Source: JAJPKK01 sp963747835
GTDB lineage: Bacteria > Pseudomonadota > Alphaproteobacteria > Rhizobiales > Xanthobacteraceae
Assembly (NCBI GenBank): GCA_963747835.1
Contig: CAVVGO010000001.1
Location: forward strand, 248,001-312,000
DNA: 64,000 bases
Direction of reading: 5' to 3'
Part shown: piece by piece, positions 36,813-45,007 of the stretch
How positions within the stretch are numbered: position 1 is the stretch's first letter
Layout of the letters: every line of letters starts with the position of its first letter
Made by a program: the position numbers and the translations under genes
Notes under the pieces: generated by a model
Seen by the model: only the letters and a program-made list of their open reading frames with translations
What the model was told of the DNA's origin: nothing
The model's database searches: none

Positions 36813-39005
36813 TCAAGAAATGAGCACCGACACTTCGATGTTGCCTCGGGTCTTGAGGACGCTCAGTGATACGGTCTCGCGACTGCGGCGAACCGCGATG
36901 TCGACGCTCGAGTTGCCGACATGCAGGTTTCGCAGAATCACCTCATCAAGGAACTTCGGCAGGCGCGGGCTGCGCAAGCGCACCTCTTTGGCCGCCGGGT
37001 CGAGTTCCAGCCCTAGAGCGGCTTGAAGCAGGCTGAACGGCGTCGCGCTCGCCCACGCCTGCGGCGAACACGCCACCGGGTAAAGCGTCGGCCCGCGACC
37101 ACGAGCGCGTTGGAAACCGCAGAACAGTTCGGGTAAGCGGTGCAGGTCCATGTATGTGGCGGCATCGAAAAGCCCGTGGAACAGGCGGTCGACCTCGCTC
37201 TTGGCTCCGATTTGCGCGAAGCCGAGGGCCATCAGTGCATTGTCATGCGGCCAGATCGAACCATTGTGGTAGGACATCGGATTATAGCGAACTTCGCGAC
37301 GGGATACGGTGCGAATGCCCCAGCCTGAGAAGAAATCGGGCGCCATCAGCGCGCTTGCCACGAGCTTGGCCCGATCAGGACGCGCGATGCCGGTAAACAA
37401 CACCTGACCGGCATTGGAGGTGCGCACGCGACACGGCTCCTTGTTGCCGTCGAGCGCAAGCGCATACATCTGCAAATCGTCGCACCAAAACGCCGCGTCG
37501 AATCGTTCGGCGAGCCGGAGTGCCTGGCCCTCCAGAACTTTCGCGCGGTCGAAGTGGCCTAACTGGTGAGCGCACCGCGCGACCAACCGCTTGGCTGCGA
37601 ACACGTAAGCCTGGACTTCGGCGAGCGCGATAGGACCTTCGGCCAGCCGGCCGTCCGCGTGGAAAACAGCGTCAAACAAGTCTTTCCAACCTTGGTTTGC
37701 AAGACCGTGCTCGTTTGCGCGAGCATACTCGATGAAGCCGTCGCGATCGCGGTCGCCCGGCCCATCGATCCAGGCGAGCGCCGCTTCGATCGCCGGCCAC
37801 AGCCCTTCCAGGGTCGCGACGTCGCCGGTGCGCTCGAAATAAAGGCCGGCCAGCAACACAAAAAGCGCAGTGGAATCGACGCTTCCATAATAAAGGCCGA
37901 ACGGCACCTCTCCGAGTGCAGCCATCTCGCCGGAACGCATCTCGTGCAGGATCTTGCCGGGTTCGGAATCCGAACTGCCATCAGTCGTCTTTGCCTGATA
38001 CGTTGCAAGGCGGCGCAGCACGCCCCGCGCGATCCGGGGGTCGATCCATAGCATCTGGATCGCGGTGATGAGGCCGTCCCGTCCAAACGTGGTCGAGTAC
38101 CAGGGAATCCCAGCATACGGATAGGGTCCTTGTGGAGTCTCGGTCTTCAGCATAGCCAAGTCGGCCATCGAGCGGCACAGGACTTCATTGAACAGCGGGT
38201 TGGAGGTCTGGACCACCGCCACGCCGAGCGCTGCTTGTCTCAGCTCGCGATGCGCGCGGAGCAGGCCGCGGAGAAAGGGCACAGGCAGCTGGGACGTCGG
38301 GTTGCACCGAATTGCGAAGCACAGCACCGTGGCCTGATGCGAGGCGAGCGCGATCTGATAGGTGGCCTCACTCCGCGAAAGCCGCGTCGGGGCCGGATCG
38401 AAGTAGACCGACGTGACACGAACGACGCCATCGAGGCCCAGATAACTCAGGACGACTTCATGTGGGGCATTCAAACGGATGCTCGACGTACCGCGGCGCG
38501 CGCGGCGCATGCCGCGTACCTCGAATACGTCGGCGAAGTCGCTTGCGAACGCAATCGTCACAGTAAGATTGAGCAAGCGAGCTCCGTGATTGCGCAACGC
38601 CAGCCGCTGAAACGCCGTGTCGCGCCACACGAATACCGAGCGATTCACATGCAACGTGTCCTTATGGAGGAGGACCACGCGCTCGCCGGAAAAAATATCC
38701 GGGTTGGTAAGATCAACCGTCAAACTCGCATTGTCGTCACGCATATTGCTGCCGAGCAGCAATTGTTGTGTCCCATTGACGCGCATTTCGAGGTGGGACA
38801 GAAAACGGGTGTCGCGATAAAACAGTCCGTCACCCGTCCCACCCGAGGCACCGACGTCACCGTGCGCGTCGATCACGAGGAAGCAATCATCATGCTTAAG
38901 CGTGCACCGCGGCCGGGTCTCGGGACCGGTGGCCGGGATATAGAATGGAACCTCGGTGTTCGCGTCCCCCTCAGAAACGGCCGGACGCGGCTTTTCAATC
39001 GACAT
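36813..39005 (-). CDS. Amylo-alpha-1,6-glucosidase / glycogen-debranching-type enzyme
   Basis: A 730-residue protein with an N-terminal beta-sandwich domain (LKHDDCFLVIDAHGDV, GLFYRDTRFLSHLEMRVNG). A C-terminal (alpha/alpha)6 barrel carries YSTTFGRDGLITA, GWKDLFDAVFHADG and NPMSYHNGSIWPHDNAL. This is the MGH1/glycogen-debranching-like family (COG3408 type). The start overlaps the end of the glycosyltransferase gene by 11 bases, showing translational coupling. Such enzyme pairs are found next to each other in many alphaproteobacteria; the substrate (glycogen, trehalose-like or sucrose-like glucan) cannot be told from sequence. Confidence 0.88.
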   Translation of the reverse strand: MSIEKPRPAVSEGDANTEVPFYIPATGPETRPRCTLKHDDCFLVIDAHGDVGASGGTGDGLFYRDTRFLSHLEMRVNGTQQLLLGSNMRDDNASLTVDLTNPDIFSGERVVLLHKDTLHVNRSVFVWRDTAFQRLALRNHGARLLNLTVTIAFASDFADVFEVRGMRRARRGTSSIRLNAPHEVVLSYLGLDGVVRVTSVYFDPAPTRLSRSEATYQIALASHQATVLCFAIRCNPTSQLPVPFLRGLLRAHRELRQAALGVAVVQTSNPLFNEVLCRSMADLAMLKTETPQGPYPYAGIPWYSTTFGRDGLITAIQMLWIDPRIARGVLRRLATYQAKTTDGSSDSEPGKILHEMRSGEMAALGEVPFGLYYGSVDSTALFVLLAGLYFERTGDVATLEGLWPAIEAALAWIDGPGDRDRDGFIEYARANEHGLANQGWKDLFDAVFHADGRLAEGPIALAEVQAYVFAAKRLVARCAHQLGHFDRAKVLEGQALRLAERFDAAFWCDDLQMYALALDGNKEPCRVRTSNAGQVLFTGIARPDRAKLVASALMAPDFFSGWGIRTVSRREVRYNPMSYHNGSIWPHDNALMALGFAQIGAKSEVDRLFHGLFDAATYMDLHRLPELFCGFQRARGRGPTLYPVACSPQAWASATPFSLLQAALGLELDPAAKEVRLRSPRLPKFLDEVILRNLHVGNSSVDIAVRRSRETVSLSVLKTRGNIEVSVLIS

Positions 39006-40104
39006 GGGTGTTCAAGCCGTTTCCACCTCTGAGATCGGGTTGGCGCGACCAATTGCTCCGCGTTTCGCCATTCACCATCCGCTTCGTTGATAACCTGTGA
39101 TAAGCACTGACATAATCTTTGGCCATTCTTGTGGCGGAGAACCGCTCGTCAAACTTCTGCCGGACGGTGCGGCGGTCGTAAGTCAGAACTTCCCCCAGCG
39201 CCACGACGGCCTCTTCTTCGCTCTCGACTACTCTGCCGGTGACTCCATTATCGATGACCTCGGGGATCGACCCGCAACGGAATGCCAGCACCGGTGTACC
39301 GCATGCCATGGCTTCGATCATCACCAATCCAAAGGGTTCCGGCCAGTCCACCGGAAACAGCAAGGCCGCGGCCTCGCCCAGGAATTTGGTTTTCTCGCGC
39401 TCGTTGATTTCCCCGATGAACTCGATCTCGGGGCCCTTGATGAGGGGGAGTATCGCGGTGCGAAAGTATTCTTCGTCAACCTTGTCCACCTTGGCGGCAA
39501 TTTTCAGCGGGACACCGGCGGCGCGCGCTATTCTGATGGCGCGATCGGGCCGCTTTTCCGGTGAAATCCGTCCCAGGAACGCTACATAGCTGCCCCGGTC
39601 GAACGACGGCTGATGCAGGCCGGCCGGAATTCCATGTTGGATGGTCGCGACAAAATTGGCATGCGGCAGGGGCTTGCGCTGGTCGTTGGAGATGGAAACC
39701 AGCGGCATCTCGCCGAAGCGGAAATAGAAGGGCTTGAGATCCTCCAAATCCAGTCGGCCGTGAAGGGTCGTAAGTGTTCGTCCTGCCAGCGAGCGGAATA
39801 GCGGGAAATGGAACAGATCGACGTGAAAATGAAGAATGTCGAAGTCCTCCACCCGCTCGCGCACCTTGTCGATCATTACCATGAGGTGCGGTATGGCGTC
39901 CTTTACAGCAGGATCAAGTCGGAGCGCTCGCGTGCAGCACGAGACCAGATCGGCGCTTGTAATGGAATCGCCGCTCGCAAATAGGGTTACATCGTGACCG
40001 AGATTGACCAGTTCCTCCGTCAAATAGGAAACAATCCGCTCCGTGCCGCCATAAAGGCGAGGAGGAACACTCTCGATGAGCGGAGCGATCTGCGCGATCT
40101 TCAT
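38995..40104 (-). CDS. Glycosyltransferase family 4 protein
   Basis: A 369-residue GT-B glycosyltransferase. The N-terminal acceptor part is MKIAQIAPLIESVPPRLYGGTERIVSYL. The donor-binding end has FLGRISPEKRPDRAIRIA, the EX7E-type segment EPFGLVMIEAMACGTPVLA and GSIPEVIDNG. It is the upstream member of a two-gene unit with the debranching enzyme, whose start it overlaps. It probably transfers glucose from a nucleotide sugar in the cytoplasm for the same glucan or compatible-solute pathway (inference). Confidence 0.9.
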   Translation of the reverse strand: MKIAQIAPLIESVPPRLYGGTERIVSYLTEELVNLGHDVTLFASGDSITSADLVSCCTRALRLDPAVKDAIPHLMVMIDKVRERVEDFDILHFHVDLFHFPLFRSLAGRTLTTLHGRLDLEDLKPFYFRFGEMPLVSISNDQRKPLPHANFVATIQHGIPAGLHQPSFDRGSYVAFLGRISPEKRPDRAIRIARAAGVPLKIAAKVDKVDEEYFRTAILPLIKGPEIEFIGEINEREKTKFLGEAAALLFPVDWPEPFGLVMIEAMACGTPVLAFRCGSIPEVIDNGVTGRVVESEEEAVVALGEVLTYDRRTVRQKFDERFSATRMAKDYVSAYHRLSTKRMVNGETRSNWSRQPDLRGGNGLNTHVD

Positions 40105-40110
40105 GTGACA

Positions 40111-40524
40111 TTACTCCCACCGGCGCTGAGAAAACGCCCGCAGTGCAGCAAAGTTCCGTTTGACGCGAAAGAAATGACATCCGTACAGGCGGCGCTCCAC
40201 GAACGCTCCTATGCGGACAATTGCCGGGCGCGCTTCCGGGAACACCGCAACGGCAACGGTCGGCAATGCCCCGACGCCTACGCCGGCGAAGAAATAGATC
40301 GCATAATGCAGCGGACGGCTCAGTTGGAATGCAAATGGTCCGATGTCCAGCCACTCAAATGGCGTGAATGCGAGCGCAAGCGGTATATAAGCGACGGCGG
40401 AAGCGCACAGGAGGAGGACGAGACGAGCCGGGTCGGTACAGAGCCGCCCCAGAGCATTGCCCCACGCGCGCGCGAATTTGTAAAGCGCGGCCGCCGCCGA
40501 GTCGAACACCAGCAGCACCAACAA
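40111..40524 (-). CDS. Small membrane protein
   Basis: A ~137-residue protein with two or three hydrophobic segments (LVLLLCASAVAYIPLALAF and LHYAIYFFAGVGVGALPTVAVAVF) and a basic C-terminus. The start is uncertain: only a TTG is available at 40524, with no clear ribosome-binding site. It ends 6 bases before the glycosyltransferase gene and is probably in the same transcript. Family not recognised. Confidence 0.55.
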   Translation of the reverse strand: MLVLLVFDSAAAALYKFARAWGNALGRLCTDPARLVLLLCASAVAYIPLALAFTPFEWLDIGPFAFQLSRPLHYAIYFFAGVGVGALPTVAVAVFPEARPAIVRIGAFVERRLYGCHFFRVKRNFAALRAFSQRRWE

Positions 40525-40874
40525 GAACCACGGTGGCCCGCTAGGCCCATGGCAGATCCGGCGAGATCAGCGCATTGATATCGCACATCCCCCGCCCAAT
40601 TCTGACGCGGCAAAAAGGTTCCAAAAGAATGCTGCATCCGCTGGAACTACCGTGGTTTGATTTCCAAACGCGCAGAGCGCGCCAGGGCGATCCCAATGAT
40701 GTGATCTTTTCGCGGGCGCATGCGGGAGGTTGTTGCAACTTGTGCGCAACTTTGGCGAACTGTTAATACGCTATGGCTTGTAGTCCTGACAGGTGCTCAC
40801 GAGGAAAGACGCGGACACCTTGCTGCCCGAAAAGGGAGGTCGACCGCAATGGGACCGCGCCGGTGCGCGGACCA
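40525..40874. other. Intergenic region without convincing gene
   Basis: About 350 bases between two minus-strand genes. It is mixed in composition, and short frames on both strands overlap each other. Likely promoter of the 40.5-36.8 kb unit. Confidence 0.35.
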
Positions 40875-41261
40875 TCATCCTGTCGCGACAAGGGCGTGGG
40901 ACAAATAAAGGAACAGCGCGCATCCCAGAAGCACCAGCAGTGCAGCGAGGGCGATGTCGATCCGCGACCCGGCGCCTTGTTGCGGCTGCTCGCTATCGAT
41001 TTTTCTCGAGGTGATCAGAAAGCGTGCCACTGCAATGGCGACCATGGCCGTGCCAAGAACGATCAGCGCCAAACCCGCATAGTTGCCAAATCTTTGGCCC
41101 GGCAACGATAACGTCCGGCCGGCCAAAGACGGTGCGGCAAGCTCGAGGAACAGATCGAATTTTTCTACAATAAATCCAAACGCCATAATGGCGATGGCCG
41201 TGCGCACCCAGGCAAGGAATGTGCGCTCATTGGATGAGTGATCACTGAAATTTCTGATCAT
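40875..41261 (-). CDS. DUF202 (YidH-type) membrane protein
   Basis: A 128-residue protein with the family signature NERTFLAWVRTAIAIMAFGFIVEKFDLF and three membrane helices (~20-40, 70-90, 105-125). ATG 41261 is chosen because it puts the signature ~12 residues from the start, as usual; the frame open to 41438 is an arginine-rich extension without family character. Function of the family is unknown. It is divergent from the NCS2 permease gene. Confidence 0.85.
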   Translation of the reverse strand: MIRNFSDHSSNERTFLAWVRTAIAIMAFGFIVEKFDLFLELAAPSLAGRTLSLPGQRFGNYAGLALIVLGTAMVAIAVARFLITSRKIDSEQPQQGAGSRIDIALAALLVLLGCALFLYLSHALVATG

Positions 41262-41498
41262 CGCACTATTCTCAATCAGCGGGACGCGCGCCGCGTCCAT
41301 GTATCTAAAGTAATTTCGTCCGCAGCGATAGCGGCCGCAGGGTTCGGCGTCGACCGCGGTGTGTGCGTCCAATCGCCGGCTTCGCGGTCCAAGTCCGCGC
41401 ACCGCGCCCGACCTAGAAAGCTTGAACATCCCTCCCATTTATGCCAGTTCGCCATTCATCGGCGGATGTCGGATAAAACTCTGGAAGCGGGAGAGACC

Positions 41499-42845
41499 GT
41501 GAACATTGATACGGCTGAGAAACAAGCCAACGAGGCAAAAGTCTTTGATATTGGTGTCAACGATCCTCTTCCTGCATCGCAACTGTTGATCCTCGGACTT
41601 CAGAACGTATTCGGCATGACGGGAATGTTCGTCTTTCCCGGCTTGCTCGGCCGTTCGTTTGAACTTCAAGCGGGTCAGATTGCCTATCTGTACGGCACGA
41701 CTTTTGTGGTTTGCGGCGTTACCACCATCCTGCAGTCAGTATTGCTTCTGCGCCTACCCATCATCCAGGGACCCTATGCGGGTTGCTTCGCTGCATTGCT
41801 CGCCATTGGGCATCTGCAAGGTGCCGGCCTCGGAGCAGCTTATGGATCGTTCATGGTTGCGGCGTTGATCTGGTGTCTGTTGACAATATCGATCCGGGGT
41901 TTCAGCGTCATTGGACTGTTCGCTCAATTCCTGCGTGCTCCCATCATCTCCGGCATGATCATTATTCTGATCATGATTCAAATTGCGAGCGTGGCTCTTC
42001 CGAACTGGATTGGCGTGCGCGCCAGCCCGGGATTTCCGTTCGTCAATCTTTTCGCCGGAGCGGTTGGCCTCGTGGCCCTGATCACCCTCACCATATGGGG
42101 TGGATCGTATCTGCGCCGTGGCGCGATTCTCCTGGGGCTCGCCCTCGGTACCGCCTGCTATGCGCTATTCAGGCCAATCTCCCTTGGCGCAGTTGGCGAT
42201 GCCCCGTGGTTGGTGACGCCGCAGCCGTTTCCGTTCGGCTTCTCAGTACAGGCTGATCTCGTCATTGTGTTTTTGCTGGTGCTCATTCCGGCGGGCATCG
42301 GGTCGATGGCGCTCTATCAGGTCGTTGCAGACTGGGGAAATGAACCCTTGGCAGGAGAGCGCATGTCGCAAGGTGTTTTCGCCATGGGGCTCGGCGCCGT
42401 TTTGGCCAGCTTGGTCGGCGGGTTCAGCACAATCGCCTATCCGGACAATATCGGCATGTTACGCACCACGCGCGTCGGCTCCCGTTACGCAACTTTCTCG
42501 GCCGGGATACTGCTCATCGCGCTCGGCGCCTGCGTGAAGTTTGACATGCTGCTTGTCGTCGTGCCGTTGCCGGTCATATCCGCGGCGGCAACGCTTCTGT
42601 TCGGCGTGGTGTTCATGCATGGGGTGCATATGCTGGCGACCGTCGAATGGGACGACCGAAAACTCATTGCTGCCGGTCTTGCCATCCTGGTCGGCCTTGG
42701 CGGTCTTTTCATCGCCCCCGACGTGATGCAGGACATGCCGCTGATGGTGAGGCTTCTGTTCCAGCAACCCGTGATTTCCGGCGGCGTAACGTTGGTTGTA
42801 CTGTACACACTGCTGTGTGCTCGGGCGCCACGGGACGCACTGTAG
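41499..42845 (+). CDS. NCS2-family (xanthine/uracil permease type) transporter
   Basis: A 448-residue integral membrane protein with about 12-14 helices. It contains PASQLLILGLQNVFGMTGMFVFPGLLG, the Q-rich ILQSVLLLRLPIIQGPYAG substrate region, GLGAVLASLVGGF and FSTIAYPDNIGMLRTTRVGSRY. The order matches NCS2 nucleobase transporters (xanthine/uracil permeases). The GTG at 41499 is preceded by GGGAGAG; an ATG at 41466 would add 11 residues but has a weak site. Substrate not certain. A bidirectional terminator follows at 42924-42960. Confidence 0.87.
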   Translation: MNIDTAEKQANEAKVFDIGVNDPLPASQLLILGLQNVFGMTGMFVFPGLLGRSFELQAGQIAYLYGTTFVVCGVTTILQSVLLLRLPIIQGPYAGCFAALLAIGHLQGAGLGAAYGSFMVAALIWCLLTISIRGFSVIGLFAQFLRAPIISGMIIILIMIQIASVALPNWIGVRASPGFPFVNLFAGAVGLVALITLTIWGGSYLRRGAILLGLALGTACYALFRPISLGAVGDAPWLVTPQPFPFGFSVQADLVIVFLLVLIPAGIGSMALYQVVADWGNEPLAGERMSQGVFAMGLGAVLASLVGGFSTIAYPDNIGMLRTTRVGSRYATFSAGILLIALGACVKFDMLLVVVPLPVISAAATLLFGVVFMHGVHMLATVEWDDRKLIAAGLAILVGLGGLFIAPDVMQDMPLMVRLLFQQPVISGGVTLVVLYTLLCARAPRDAL

Positions 42846-42923
42846 CGGCGAGGCAGTCGGACTTCTCCACGGAAATGCGATGCCAGAAAGCCTCGGACAC
42901 CGGTTTGCAGAAGTTACCCGTTG

Positions 42924-42960
42924 GAGCCCCGGCGCGCCCGATTTAACCGCGCCGGGGCTC
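42924..42960. terminator. Perfect 13-bp hairpin, bidirectional terminator
   Basis: GAGCCCCGGCGCG and CGCGCCGGGGCTC around an 11-base loop (cccgatttaac). It sits between the converging ends of the NCS2 gene (42845) and the small secreted-protein gene (43012). There is no long T-run, but the stem strength and position favour termination for both. Confidence 0.7.
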
Positions 42961-43011
42961 GCTCCAGTTCGACTTGGCAAGCGCCAAGCGACCCGTCGAA
43001 AGGTCAAACGG

Positions 43012-43251
43012 TTACCAATTCGGTCGGCAGACGCGCCCCCAGGGTCCGGTGTGCCACCCCGCCGGGCAATTGTAGAGCGGCCGGCATCCGCCGAAAGGGC
43101 CCCGATGGGCGCCCCAGCCGCATCCACCGTAGACCTGAATGACCGAGCCGGCCTCGGGTTGATCAAGCGGAGCGATTGGCATTGCCCGCACATGCGACAC
43201 GAGGGCCATGCCGACGCTGGCGATAAAGGCGGTGGCGACAAGCTTCTTCAT
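43012..43251 (-). CDS. GCG_CRPN-type small secreted protein
   Basis: A 79-residue exported protein with a signal peptide (MKKLVATAFIASVGMALVSHVRA). The mature part begins with PLDQPEAGSVIQVYGGCGWGAHRG and ends GRVCRPNW. The glycine/tryptophan/cysteine-rich GCG...CRPN pattern is a recognised but uncharacterised alphaproteobacterial family. GGAGAAATCATC gives a good ribosome-binding site to ATG 43251. Probably periplasmic or cell-surface. Confidence 0.8.
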   Translation of the reverse strand: MKKLVATAFIASVGMALVSHVRAMPIAPLDQPEAGSVIQVYGGCGWGAHRGPFGGCRPLYNCPAGWHTGPWGRVCRPNW

Positions 43252-43610
43252 GATGATTTCTCCTGGGTTCAAGATATGGAGACGCTGGCAGGACGCTCTG
43301 TCAGCCGGATGTGACTGCTGCATCATCCTGGCTATTGGTGCAGCCGGCTGATCACCGGTTCAGGATTGGCAAATCGAATTGCGCAAATCCGTGATCGCCA
43401 TCACATCGCCGAGGATTCGATCCTGTTAGCGTCGCCTTGTCTCTCGAACTTGCCCCGGCCGACGCCCGTCCCCCAACCCACGAAGCCAAGGCCGGGGCTT
43501 TTTTTATGCCAGCCCGCAATTCTGCCTGTCGCGTGACCCGCCGCCGCTCGTGGGCGAGCAATGCACGACTCTGAAAGCCTGCGGCCAGCCGCCCCGGACG
43601 ATCAGAGGCC
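43252..43610. other. Intergenic region with a weak hairpin/T-run
   Basis: About 360 bases between two minus-strand genes. At ~43480-43507 a short AAGCC...GGCTT stem followed by a T7 run could act as a plus-strand terminator. The rest should hold the promoter of the small secreted protein. No gene was seen. Confidence 0.35.
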
Positions 43611-44379
43611 TCAGCGCTCCAGCGGCTCCATGGCGCCCTTCCGAAGCAGCGCCGCGTTCGCCGGATCCGCCATGAACTTGATGAAGGCCCTTGCGACCTC
43701 CGGCTGCTGGGAGACCGCCAACAGGCCAACGGCGACACGGCCATATTCCATCAGCTCACGCGGCAGCGGGCCGACATATTCGCTCCCGGCGACGGGTTGG
43801 ATCACGTTGGTCTGCTGGATGCCGATCTCAACGTCGCCTGCCGCAACGGCTTCGGCGACGAGCCGGCCACCCTGGACAATTTTGATCTTGTCCTTGATCT
43901 GATCGTAGATGCCGAGTTTCTGGAACAGCCTGGTGTTGAATGGGCCGGTGCCGGCGTTGGTATGGCCGATCGACTTGGCCTCAAGCATCGCGTGCTTGAA
44001 CGCATCCGGCGTGCTGATGTCGGGCTTCGGCGCACCCGCTTTCACGGCAACGCCGTTGCCGACGCGGGCGTATTCGACGACGCTGCCGGCAACGACTTGT
44101 CCCTGCTTGACGTAGGCGTCGAACTGATCGAGGCCCAGCGAGGCTGAGATCCCCCGGCGAGTTCGAAACGATCTTCTGGTTCAGTGCCGGGCCGCCCTGG
44201 AAGCTGACGTTGACCTTGTGCCCGGTCGCTTTTTCGAAGCCAGCCGTAAGTTCGCGCACGCCCGATGCCGTGGCCTGGTTGAGGAAGATCGTGATCACCT
44301 CCGACCGGGCAATTTCCGGGCACCAGATACCAACCACAGCGATAAGGCCAAGCATCACGCCCTTGGTCGACAGTCTCAT
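43611..44379 (-). pseudogene. ModA-like solute-binding protein, third copy, frameshifted
   Basis: From ATG 44379 (GGAGG five bases upstream) the frame encodes a signal peptide and a mature start like the two binding proteins at 16.6-18.2 kb (TATGHKVNVSFQGGPALNQKI-like). After SNSPGD it goes out of frame. The next frame resumes as SLGLDQFDAYVKQGQ and continues with KAGAPKPDISTP to GAMEPLER at 43611. Removing one base from the C5 run at 44151-44155, or adding two, restores the whole protein. So it is a third orphan paralogue, either decayed or mis-sequenced. Confidence 0.82.
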
Positions 44380-44806
44380 AGCATCCTCCCGATGTTTTCT
44401 GTGCTTCATACGCATTCCGATAACAACTGATCTCGCGCTGTCCCACCGACCGGCCCGCCCGCGCGCGCCTCGAATTATCGACAGCCTATCTTGGCCAGCG
44501 ATCCGTGGGAACGGGCCAAAGCCAAGGATTACCGTTGATGCGACGGCAGTTAAAACCGACGGTGCCATCCGATGCAACGACTTTCAGCGCGGTGCGTGCT
44601 CTGCGCGAGTGCGGTCCGTTGCTGGAGCGGCTTAATCATCCGGTGGTGATCGGGGTGAAGCAGATTTCGTCTCAGTCACCAGAGTCGCACTCTGCCGCGC
44701 AAACCGATGGGCGGCATCCAAGTCAGCGAATTGATCCATGTCAAAGATCGCGCAAGACAAGTCCATAGGATTTCAGAAGTTCATATTGTCCGAGGGGAGA
44801 AAATAA
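44380..44806. other. Intergenic region without convincing gene
   Basis: About 430 bases upstream of the broken binding protein. The promoter is expected here. Other frames (for example 44505-44768) are unconvincing. Confidence 0.35.
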
Positions 44807-44929
44807 ATGAATCCGTCGCAGCCTCCTGAGTCGCACTTTTCAGGGTTCGTCTTCGGGATATTGCTTTGCACCGCTTATGCGTGCGTAGGCGTTAGCTTTC
44901 TTTACATGGCCCACTTGATATCCCTTTAA
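44807..44929 (+). CDS. Possible 40-residue single-span membrane protein
   Basis: An ATG at 44807 is preceded by GAGGGGAG eight to ten bases upstream. It opens a 40-codon frame encoding a short polar start (MNPSQPPESHFS) and one membrane-spanning helix (GFVFGILLCTAYACVGVSFLY). The good ribosome-binding site and clean hydrophobic helix suggest a real small protein, but it stands alone. No known family. Confidence 0.4.
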   Translation: MNPSQPPESHFSGFVFGILLCTAYACVGVSFLYMAHLISL

Positions 44930-45007
44930 TTAGCTGCCGCACACCGATGCTGGTCGTGGACGGTACTGTATGTCTTTTGGAGATATTCCTGCCTAAACGC
45001 TTTCGGT

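Noticed and set aside
38130..39032. 300-codon plus-strand frame opposite the debranching-type enzyme
   Set aside because: The translation is composed of His/Arg/Glu-rich random-looking segments, typical of the antisense strand of GC-rich genes.
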